Assembly (NCBI GenBank): GCA_002067045.1
Contig: MVPZ01000123.1
Location: 1-26,955 of the forward strand
Length of the DNA: 26,955 bases
Direction: 5' to 3'
DNA from: Methanomassiliicoccales archaeon PtaB.Bin134
GTDB lineage: Archaea > Thermoplasmatota > Thermoplasmata > Methanomassiliicoccales > UBA472
Under the pieces are notes generated by a model. It made no database searches, had not been told where the DNA came from, and worked only from the letters and a program-made list of their open reading frames with translations. A program made the position numbers and the translations under genes. Below are positions 1 to 5,388 of this stretch, piece after piece (the stretch's first letter is position 1; each line of letters starts with the position of its first letter).

Positions 1-701
1 ATGTTGTGGGGCTGCTCGGCCTGCCCCTTGCTCTGGGTGATGCGCTTCCCGAGCACCAGCGCCGCCGCCAGGGTTGAAACGCCCGCCGTGATGTGCACCA
101 CCGTCCCCCCGGCGAAGTCCAACGCTCCCAGCTCGTAGATCCATCCGCCTCCCCACACCCAGTGGGCCACCGGGATGTACACCGCCGCGGTCCACACTGC
201 CAGGAACACCATCAGGGAGCGGAGCTTCATGCGCTCGGCCACCCCTCCGATGATCAGGGCCACGGTGATTATGGCGAACATGCCCTGGTACATCATGAAC
301 AGCAGGTGGGGCACCGTGGGTGCAAGGCTGTTCGGGTCCATGTCCACCCCGTTCAGCATGAGGTGTCCCGCTCCCCCTATCAGGCCGTAGCTGTCGCCGT
401 CGAAGGCCAGGGAATAACCGAACACCACCCATATCACCGTGACCGCTCCGATGATCAGAATGCTCTGTCCCAGCATGGACAGGAAATTGTCCTTTCGCAG
501 CATGCCTCCATAGAAGAAGGCCACCGCCGGCGTCATCAGGAAGACCAATCCGGTTGAGATCATCAGCCACGCCGTGTCCCCGCTGTCGACCTCCCCGCCA
601 TCAGCCGCCGCCACCGGCGGCACCAACAGCGGGGCCAGGACCATCGTGAGCGCCAGGAGCAGCGCGACCTTGGCTATCGTTCCATGTTTCATCCGTCTCA
701 T
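1..701 (-). CDS. amt: Ammonium transporter Amt (5' part; gene runs off left edge)
   Basis: This gene encodes an Amt/MEP/Rh-family inner-membrane channel for ammonium uptake. About 233 N-terminal residues are visible. A probable signal peptide (residues 1-33, basic start then a Leu/Val-rich core ending in VAAA) is followed by Amt hallmarks: a first membrane helix ending FFYGGMLRKDN, a helix with LFMMYQGMFAIITVALIIGG, then AHWVWGGGW and DFAGGTVVHITAG. The visible end reads into the GKR...PHN loop typical of the middle of Amt proteins, so roughly the C-terminal half lies outside the window. The start could be ATG at 701 or the in-frame ATG at 692; 701 has a GGGG run directly before it. No glnB gene is visible, but it would normally lie downstream, beyond the edge. 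Confidence 0.93.
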   Translation of the reverse strand, partial: MRRMKHGTIAKVALLLALTMVLAPLLVPPVAAADGGEVDSGDTAWLMISTGLVFLMTPAVAFFYGGMLRKDNFLSMLGQSILIIGAVTVIWVVFGYSLAFDGDSYGLIGGAGHLMLNGVDMDPNSLAPTVPHLLFMMYQGMFAIITVALIIGGVAERMKLRSLMVFLAVWTAAVYIPVAHWVWGGGWIYELGALDFAGGTVVHITAGVSTLAAALVLGKRITQSKGQAEQPHN

Positions 702-741
702 ACCCCTTTATACCGACATTTATTCGGTTATCGGGAGGATT

Positions 742-758
742 GATAGATAAATTACTAA
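742..758 (-). promoter_or_regulatory. Putative TATA region for amt
   Basis: On the minus strand the AT-rich stretch AGTAATTTATCTATC lies about 45 nt upstream of the amt start, which would give a leader of about 20 nt. The whole gap 702-887 is AT-rich against high-GC surroundings and holds no convincing gene. The call rests on composition and spacing only. Confidence 0.4.
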
Positions 759-776
759 AAAAAGGTTACGATACAC

Positions 777-786
777 AACATATGTT
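777..786. promoter_or_regulatory. Perfect 10-bp palindrome AACATATGTT upstream of amt
   Basis: AACATATGTT is self-complementary and is flanked by ATAC on the left and GTAT on the right with a one-base asymmetry, giving an imperfect 21-bp palindrome at 771-791. It lies upstream of the putative amt TATA region, where an activator or nitrogen regulator could bind. It does not match the NrpR half-site pattern known from methanogens. Confidence 0.3.
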
Positions 787-887
787 TGTATTACTTAGAA
801 TAGATTAGATGAATGTACAATACGAATCGATTGATTCCTATAGGCACAGCCCGTGCTGAACGGGCACTGAAAATGAAGAAGGGAAGG

Positions 888-1277
888 TCAGTTGCGGGGC
901 AGGGCATCCAGGCAAAGCCGGGTTGCCCTCTCCACGTCCGCCGGCTCATGGCGGAGGTCGTCCACCTTCTTCAGGCCCAGGTCGGTGATCAGGACGTGAT
1001 GCGTTGGCCTGACCCCCGCCTTCTCCAGCGTCTTCGCCGCGCACTTCACCGGACATCCGTCTATGGCCAGCACCATCTTGGCATCCTTGGCCCCGGTGAC
1101 CGGGCCAGGCATTCCCGCGGCGACCGCCGCCAGGCAGGCCATCTTTCCCGTTCCGCCAGTGGCCAGGCGAAATGCCGCGCCGTTGGCGATCTGCCCGACG
1201 TTGCATCCGCCCGAGCAGGAGAAGATCATCAGTTCCTGGCCGCTGCATTGGCAATCCTGTTCCTCTGGCAATGACAT
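888..1277 (-). CDS. DGC-domain putative metal-binding cysteine protein
   Basis: This encodes a 129-residue protein resembling the DGC family of small cysteine-rich, presumed zinc-binding proteins of unknown function. Visible marks are a CSGGCNVGQIAN segment after an N-terminal QCSGQE stretch, a Gly/Thr-rich TGGTGKMACLAAVAAG loop, and the family-defining IDGCPVKCA with two cysteines. Another cysteine lies near the C-terminus. The open frame reaches back to 1340, but ATG at 1277 (MSLPEEQ) is preferred because an AT-rich TTATC element lies about 30 nt upstream and the earlier residues look non-coding. It diverges from the disulfide oxidoreductase at 1382, which suggests a redox or metal-stress link (inference). 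The metal and any enzymatic role cannot be told from sequence. Confidence 0.8.
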   Translation of the reverse strand: MSLPEEQDCQCSGQELMIFSCSGGCNVGQIANGAAFRLATGGTGKMACLAAVAAGMPGPVTGAKDAKMVLAIDGCPVKCAAKTLEKAGVRPTHHVLITDLGLKKVDDLRHEPADVERATRLCLDALPRN

Positions 1278-1313
1278 CGTCGTGTCAAAGGAAGCGCCCG
1301 GCAGATAATGCTT

Positions 1314-1330
1314 CCGTTCACGGGGAACGG
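1314..1330. promoter_or_regulatory. Inverted repeat CCGTTC-N5-GAACGG between divergent genes
   Basis: Perfect 6-bp arms separated by 5 bp lie between the DGC gene (minus) and the oxidoreductase gene (plus), just upstream of the plus-strand TATA box at 1341. The position suits an operator serving one or both promoters. No known regulator is assigned. Confidence 0.35.
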
Positions 1331-1340
1331 TCTGGAACAC

Positions 1341-1368
1341 TATTTTAAGTCGGTACCACCCTAGGTGG
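1341..1368 (+). promoter_or_regulatory. TATA box plus GGTACC/CTAGG element before lpd-like gene
   Basis: TATTTTAA (1341-1348) is followed by GGTACCACCCTAGGTGG (1352-1368), inside which CCACC-CTA-GGTGG forms an inverted repeat. The predicted transcription start falls at or just after this element, so a bound protein would block initiation. Almost the same arrangement precedes fprA (5077-5102, minus strand). The GGTGG may also act as a weak, distant SD sequence for the start at 1382. Confidence 0.5.
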
Positions 1369-1381
1369 GAAGGGTCATCGC

Positions 1382-2779
1382 ATGAAGGAGTACGATCTGA
1401 TAGTCATCGGTTCAGGGGCCGGTCTGAACATAGTATCCAGGGCCCGGCGGAGGGACATGAGGGTGGCGCTGGTGGAGAACGGGCCCATGGGGGGCACCTG
1501 CCTCAACCGGGGGTGCATACCCAGCAAGATACTGGTCACCCCTGCGGAGCTCATACGGGCCATGGCCGACGCCAAGCGCATCGGCATTCACGCCAAACTG
1601 GAGAGGGCCGATTTCCAGGTGGTCCGCAAGCGCATGTGGGACCTCATCGCCCCGGACCGGGATGGGATACTGGAAAGCGTCCAGGGGGACGATGGACTGG
1701 ACTTCTATCCCACCACCGCGTACTTCAACGGCAGGATGACCCTGCAGGCGGGCAAGGAGCAGATCACCGCCCCCCGGATTATCATCGCCGTGGGCACCCG
1801 CACCAGGGTCCCGGACATACCAGGGCTGCTGGACGCCGGCTTCAGGACCTCCGAGGACTTCTTCGAGCTGACCGAGGTCCCGGAGAGCATGGTCATTCTG
1901 GGCGGGGGATACAAGGCCTGCGAGCTGGGGGTGTTCCTGGCATCCTTCGGCTGCCGCACCACCGTGGTGGGCAGGAACCCCCGGCTCCTGAAGAACGAGG
2001 AGCCGGAGATCAGCGACATAGTCCTCAGGAAGGCCAGGGAGTACATGGAGGTGCTGGTGGACCACGACGTGGACTCGGTGCGGGTGGAGGGCGGAAGGAA
2101 GGTCCTGGTCTGCCGGGACCGCTCGTCCAAGGCCGTCAGGGAGGTGTCCGCCCAGGACATACTGGTGACCACCGGGGTGCAGAGCAACGCGGATTGGCTG
2201 AGGCCTCAGGCCTCCGGCATCGCCGTGGACAGGGACAACTTCATCGTCGTGGACAGGTACCTGGAGACCAACGTCCCCGGGGTGTTCGCCATCGGGGACG
2301 TGATCGGCCGCACCATGTTCCGGCACACCGCCAACTACCATTCCGAGCTGGTCTGGTACAACATGTTCGGGGGAAAGAAGGTGGAGCTGGACGAGCACGC
2401 CGTCCCGCACGCGGTGTTCAGCTACCCGGAGGTGGGCAGCGTCGGGCTCACCCAGGAGGAGTGCGCACGGCAGGGGCTGAAGGTCCTGGTGGGGGAGAGC
2501 GACTACATGAGCACCGCCAAGGGCTATGCCATGGGCGAGGAGGACGGGTTCGTGAAGGTCATCGTGGACCAGGCGAGCCGCAGGATACTCGGCGCGCACA
2601 TAGTCGGCTCGCACGCGGCCATCCTGGTCCAGCAGATCGTGTACCTCATGAACGCCGGGGACCAGACCTACATGCCCATGGCCCGGAGCCAGTGCATCCA
2701 TCCCGCCCTGAGCGAGGTGGTGACCAAGGCCTTCGCGGCCCTACGCGACCCGGACCATCACCACGACCACCATCACTGA
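1382..2779 (+). CDS. FAD-dependent pyridine nucleotide-disulfide oxidoreductase (Lpd/mercuric/mycothione reductase family)
   Basis: The 465-residue product is a full-length class I flavoprotein disulfide reductase that passes electrons from NAD(P)H through FAD to a redox-active disulfide. It has an N-terminal FAD-binding GSGAG (10-14), the active-site CLNRGC (Cys40, Cys45), a second dinucleotide fold at ILGGGYKACELG, the FAD motif in GVFAIGDV, and the C-terminal dimer-interface HPALSE (His440, Glu445) that serves as the general base in this family. No 2-oxoacid dehydrogenase or lipoyl-protein genes are nearby, so a dihydrolipoamide role is unproven; the substrate could be another low-molecular-weight disulfide or a protein. 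The C-terminus is HHHDHHH, a natural metal-binding-like tail. Its last 7 bp overlap the convergent PHP gene. Confidence 0.88.
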   Translation: MKEYDLIVIGSGAGLNIVSRARRRDMRVALVENGPMGGTCLNRGCIPSKILVTPAELIRAMADAKRIGIHAKLERADFQVVRKRMWDLIAPDRDGILESVQGDDGLDFYPTTAYFNGRMTLQAGKEQITAPRIIIAVGTRTRVPDIPGLLDAGFRTSEDFFELTEVPESMVILGGGYKACELGVFLASFGCRTTVVGRNPRLLKNEEPEISDIVLRKAREYMEVLVDHDVDSVRVEGGRKVLVCRDRSSKAVREVSAQDILVTTGVQSNADWLRPQASGIAVDRDNFIVVDRYLETNVPGVFAIGDVIGRTMFRHTANYHSELVWYNMFGGKKVELDEHAVPHAVFSYPEVGSVGLTQEECARQGLKVLVGESDYMSTAKGYAMGEEDGFVKVIVDQASRRILGAHIVGSHAAILVQQIVYLMNAGDQTYMPMARSQCIHPALSEVVTKAFAALRDPDHHHDHHH

Positions 2780-3678
2780 CCGCATTCGCGGTCCTTCCCG
2801 CCCTTGGGGCGGTTCAGCCTCTGCATGACCTTGACCCCGGTCACGCTGGTCAGGAAGGGTATGGGAGGGGTCAGGAAGATGGCCGAGGATATCAGCGCCC
2901 CCAGCTTCAGGTCCCCGCGCATGTTGTTGATCTTGTTGATGATGGGATCCTCGGGGTCATCCCCTTCCAGTATGCCGAAGAAGGACTTGATCATCAGGAT
3001 GTCGGCCTGCAGCACGATGCCCACCGTCCACTTCACCCCCATCTCCAGGGTGGATATGCTGCCCTGCGGGGTGGTTGTCCTATGCCTCACCGCCCTGCGG
3101 AAGTCCTCCGCGCTCTGTCCGGGGAAGGTGGTGTGCGAGCAGCCAAGCTGTCCCAGGGAATGTGCGTCACTGCCCCCCACCTGGGCCCAGCGGCCGCCCT
3201 CCGCGTGCTTCAGGGCCGCCGCGTTGGCGTAGCCGTCGAGATGCCCTCCGTTCAGCACCTCCAGGGCGTCGATGTCCAGCTCGTCCACCATCATCCCCAG
3301 GGCGGGAACGTGGCAGCTGAAGGGATGAGGGGCCACCACCAGGCCGTCCTGGGCCCTGATGCGCTCGATGGTCTCCGCGGCCGGCAAATCTCTGGGAACC
3401 TCCTCCTGCAGGAACAGCCCCAGTATCTCCCCCTCCTGGGCGTTGATCTCCGAACCCACCACCACCTCGATGTCCTCGAAACCTTTGGCGTAGTCCATGG
3501 CCCGCAGGGCGCCGCGGATGGAGTTATGGTCGGTTATGCAAAGCACCCGGATGCCCATGCGCCTGGCGATGTCCACCACGTCCTCGGGGCGGCTGGTGGA
3601 TTCCGGGAACTTCAAGGCCCCGAAACGCCCGAAGCCGGAATAGCGGGTGTGGACATGCACGTCGGCCTTGCTGAGCAC
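2773..3678 (-). CDS. PHP-domain metal-dependent phosphoesterase with hydrophobic C-terminal extension
   Basis: The product (301 residues from GTG 3678) starts with the PHP motif ADVHVHTRYSG, followed by CITDHNSIRG, VGSEINAQ, VVAPHPF and VGGSDAHS, which supply the His/Asp metal ligands of the polymerase-and-histidinol-phosphatase fold. Such proteins hydrolyse phosphoesters such as nucleoside 3',5'-bisphosphates or oligonucleotides; the substrate here is unknown. About 80 residues beyond the core carry a hydrophobic stretch (LKLGALISSAIFLTPPIPFL) that may touch the membrane. The frame stays open to 3843, but the extra 55 residues overlap the desulforedoxin gene and look non-coding. GTG 3678 lies about 26 nt from a TATA-like TTAATTAA and has no SD, which points to a leaderless GTG start. 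A shorter paralogue lies at 12315-12977. Confidence 0.85.
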   Translation of the reverse strand: MLSKADVHVHTRYSGFGRFGALKFPESTSRPEDVVDIARRMGIRVLCITDHNSIRGALRAMDYAKGFEDIEVVVGSEINAQEGEILGLFLQEEVPRDLPAAETIERIRAQDGLVVAPHPFSCHVPALGMMVDELDIDALEVLNGGHLDGYANAAALKHAEGGRWAQVGGSDAHSLGQLGCSHTTFPGQSAEDFRRAVRHRTTTPQGSISTLEMGVKWTVGIVLQADILMIKSFFGILEGDDPEDPIINKINNMRGDLKLGALISSAIFLTPPIPFLTSVTGVKVMQRLNRPKGGKDRECGQ

Positions 3679-3698
3679 GGGGGATAAACGGTGGAACT

Positions 3699-3707
3699 GA
3701 TTAATTA
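3699..3707 (-). promoter_or_regulatory. TATA-like element for the PHP gene
   Basis: The ATTAATTA core lies about 26 nt upstream of GTG 3678, in the short gap after the desulforedoxin stop. With no SD sequence present, the spacing supports a leaderless transcript and decides the start choice. Confidence 0.45.
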
Positions 3708-3749
3708 GCTTGCCGAGATAACCGTGGTGGAAAAGGGTTAGGGAAAAGG

Positions 3750-3869
3750 TCAGCCGCTTACCTTGGTCATGTCCTGCCCGCAGCACACCAGGGTGCCGTC
3801 GCCGCTCTCCAAGACCTTGACCTTGTTCCCGCATATCTCGCACTCGTAGACCTCATCGACCTTGGTCAT
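3750..3869 (-). CDS. Desulforedoxin (39-residue rubredoxin-like iron protein)
   Basis: This small gene encodes [14 protein letters not shown]... with Cys10-x2-Cys13 and an adjacent pair Cys29-Cys30 in TLVCCGQDM. These are the four ligands of the Fe(Cys)4 centre of desulforedoxin, which is also the N-terminal domain of desulfoferrodoxin. Its length matches free-standing desulforedoxin (about 36-38 residues); no superoxide-reductase (neelaredoxin) domain follows, since a stop codon comes after KVSG. An AGGTG SD lies 8 nt before the ATG. It sits 29 bp behind fprA on the same strand, so it is probably co-transcribed and may act as its electron donor or in superoxide/oxygen defence (inference from context). 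Confidence 0.9.
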   Translation of the reverse strand: MTKVDEVYECEICGNKVKVLESGDGTLVCCGQDMTKVSG

Positions 3870-3898
3870 TTCATGCACCTAGCCTGTTAACGCAGCCC

Positions 3899-5071
3899 TC
3901 ATGACTTAATGCTTTTCGCCAGTTCCACGCCGTAGGCGATGCATCTCTCCACCCCTTCCTTCATGGGCGCGTAGCGGATATCCAGGTCTGGGAACGGAAG
4001 CTCGAACCCAGCGGCCTCCAGGTTCTCGCGGATGGCCTTGCTGGCGCCTCCGCCCCAGCCATAGCTCCCGAACACCGCGGCCCGGCGGTCCTTGGGCCTC
4101 AGCCCCCGCATGTAGGTGGTGATGTCCGCCACGGTGGGGAACATGCCGTTGTTCATGGTGCAGGAGCCAACGGCCACGATCCTGGAGCGCAGCACCTCGC
4201 GCATGACCATGGAGCGGTCGGTGTCCGTGAGCCTCATCAGGGTCACCGGCACGCCCTGGGACCTGACGCCCTCGGTTATGGCCTCGGCCATGCGCTCGGT
4301 GGAGCCCCACATGGTGTCGAAGATGACCAGCACCCTCTCCTCGGTGCGGTGGTCGGCCCAGCCCACGTAGGCTTCCACGATGTCCTTTATGTGGGTCCGC
4401 CACATGAGGCCATGGGAGGTGGCCAGCAGCTTTATCGGGAGCTCCTTCACCTTGGCGTAGGCCTTCTTGACCTGGGCTCCGAAGGGCAGCACTATGTTGG
4501 CATAATAGGTGGCGGCCTCCTCCATGAGGGTACCCAGGTCCACCTGGTCGTCGTAGCGCTGCGAGCTGCAGTAGTGCTGTCCGAAGGCGTCCATGCTGAA
4601 CAGTATCTGGTCCTCCACGGCGTAGGTGAACATGGACTCCGGCCAGTGCACCATGGGCGTCTCGATGAAGCGCAGCGTGCGCCTGCCGATGGACAGCTCC
4701 TCGCCGTCGGCCACCTCGCGCATCCTCATCTCCCCGTAGTTCAGGCGCAACGCCTCCAACCCCTTCTTGGTGGCTAGGATCTCCGCCCCGGTGATCTGCT
4801 GGGTCAGGGGAAGGCCGCTGGCATGGTCCCCCTCGGCGTGGTTGGACACGATGAGGTCTATCTCCTTGGGGTCGATGACCGAGCGGATGCGGGCCATCAT
4901 CTCCCCCAGGAAGGGCGTCTTCACGCAGTCGATGAGCACGTTCCTCTCATCGAGGATCAGGTACGAGTTGTAGGAGGTGCCGCGCAGGGTGGCGAAACCG
5001 TGAAACTCGCGCGCGTTCCAGTCCAAGGCCCCGACCCAATAGATCCCGTCAGCGATCTCCACCGCTTGCAT
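3899..5071 (-). CDS. fprA: Flavodiiron protein FprA (F420H2/O2 oxidoreductase type)
   Basis: The 390-residue protein has the two-domain A-type flavodiiron structure. An N-terminal metallo-beta-lactamase-like domain carries the diiron ligands His78, Glu80, Asp82, His83 (NHAEGDHASG), His142 (VHWPE), Asp161 (SMDAFGQH) and His220 (TSHGLMWR). A C-terminal flavodoxin domain (about 246-390) begins RVLVIFDTMWGSTERMAEA with the FMN phosphate loop. These enzymes reduce O2 to water, or NO to N2O, in the cytoplasm; in methanogens the donor is coenzyme F420H2, but the donor here cannot be read from sequence. An AGGAGG SD precedes ATG 5071 by about 5 nt. Desulforedoxin follows in the same direction, making an oxygen-defence pair. 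Confidence 0.95.
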   Translation of the reverse strand: MQAVEIADGIYWVGALDWNAREFHGFATLRGTSYNSYLILDERNVLIDCVKTPFLGEMMARIRSVIDPKEIDLIVSNHAEGDHASGLPLTQQITGAEILATKKGLEALRLNYGEMRMREVADGEELSIGRRTLRFIETPMVHWPESMFTYAVEDQILFSMDAFGQHYCSSQRYDDQVDLGTLMEEAATYYANIVLPFGAQVKKAYAKVKELPIKLLATSHGLMWRTHIKDIVEAYVGWADHRTEERVLVIFDTMWGSTERMAEAITEGVRSQGVPVTLMRLTDTDRSMVMREVLRSRIVAVGSCTMNNGMFPTVADITTYMRGLRPKDRRAAVFGSYGWGGGASKAIRENLEAAGFELPFPDLDIRYAPMKEGVERCIAYGVELAKSIKS

Positions 5072-5076
5072 GCATC

Positions 5077-5102
5077 CTCCTAGGCGGTACCTGAAATTTA
5101 TA
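5077..5102 (-). promoter_or_regulatory. TATA box plus GGTACC/CCTAGG element and SD before fprA
   Basis: On the minus strand TATAAATTTC (5093-5102) is followed by AGGTACCGCCTAGGAGG, which ends in the SD sequence. The element GGTACC(A/G)CC(C)TAGG(A/T)GG is shared with the promoter at 1341-1368 at nearly the same distance from the TATA box. It overlaps the predicted transcription start, a typical repressor position. Confidence 0.55.
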
Positions 5103-5117
5103 CGTTGTCCGCGGCAA

Positions 5118-5125
5118 AGTATATC
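5118..5125 (+). promoter_or_regulatory. TATA-like element for the small gene at 5152
   Basis: AGTATATC is centred about 30 nt before ATG 5152, consistent with a leaderless or near-leaderless transcript. A second AT-rich block at 5093-5102 more likely serves fprA on the other strand. Confidence 0.4.
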
Positions 5126-5151
5126 TCGGGACCAAAGCGTTCGTACCGCGG

Positions 5152-5388
5152 ATGAACGAGGCCCTGAGGCAGGCGATAAAGTCCCTGCGGGCGGTCATGG
5201 GCGACCGGAGATGCACCACCAAGGAGATGGAGGACGTGCTGGAGAAGTACTACGGTTACCGCTGCCCCGACGACCTCTCCCGCTCCCTGAACAAGCTGCG
5301 GGCCATGGGCATCCTGTGCGGAGAGGTGGACCGCGAGCAGGCCTGCTGGGTCTGGTGGCTCCCGCCGTTGGATGATCAGCCGGAGTAG
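5152..5388 (+). CDS. Small winged-helix-like protein of unknown function
   Basis: The 78-residue product has a helix-rich layout: an N-terminal amphipathic helix (MNEALRQAIKSLRAVM), a TTKEMEDVLEKYYGY segment, a DDLSRSLNKLRAMGILCGEV helix-turn-strand, and a strand with WVWWLPP. This is the pattern of a small winged-helix DNA- or protein-binding domain. Four cysteines (21, 38, 56, 65) are spread along the chain and might bind metal or sense redox. It diverges from fprA across an 80-bp gap and its last 13 bp overlap the convergent ABCE1 gene. No family was recognised with certainty; a regulatory role for the neighbouring redox genes is only a guess. Confidence 0.65.
   Translation: MNEALRQAIKSLRAVMGDRRCTTKEMEDVLEKYYGYRCPDDLSRSLNKLRAMGILCGEVDREQACWVWWLPPLDDQPE

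Noticed and set aside
1513..3687. Long plus-strand open frame of more than 700 codons across the oxidoreductase and PHP genes
   Set aside because: It overlaps two well-supported genes in other frames and has the Gly/Arg/Pro/His-rich composition typical of out-of-frame reading in high-GC DNA.
3679..3843. N-terminal extension of the first PHP protein
   Set aside because: It overlaps the desulforedoxin gene in another frame, and the residues look non-coding; the PHP motif begins directly after GTG 3678.
5138..5160. MsvR-type operator (TTCG...CGAA) near fprA
   Set aside because: TTCGTA is present but its inverted partner is missing, so the known methanogen operator is not supported.
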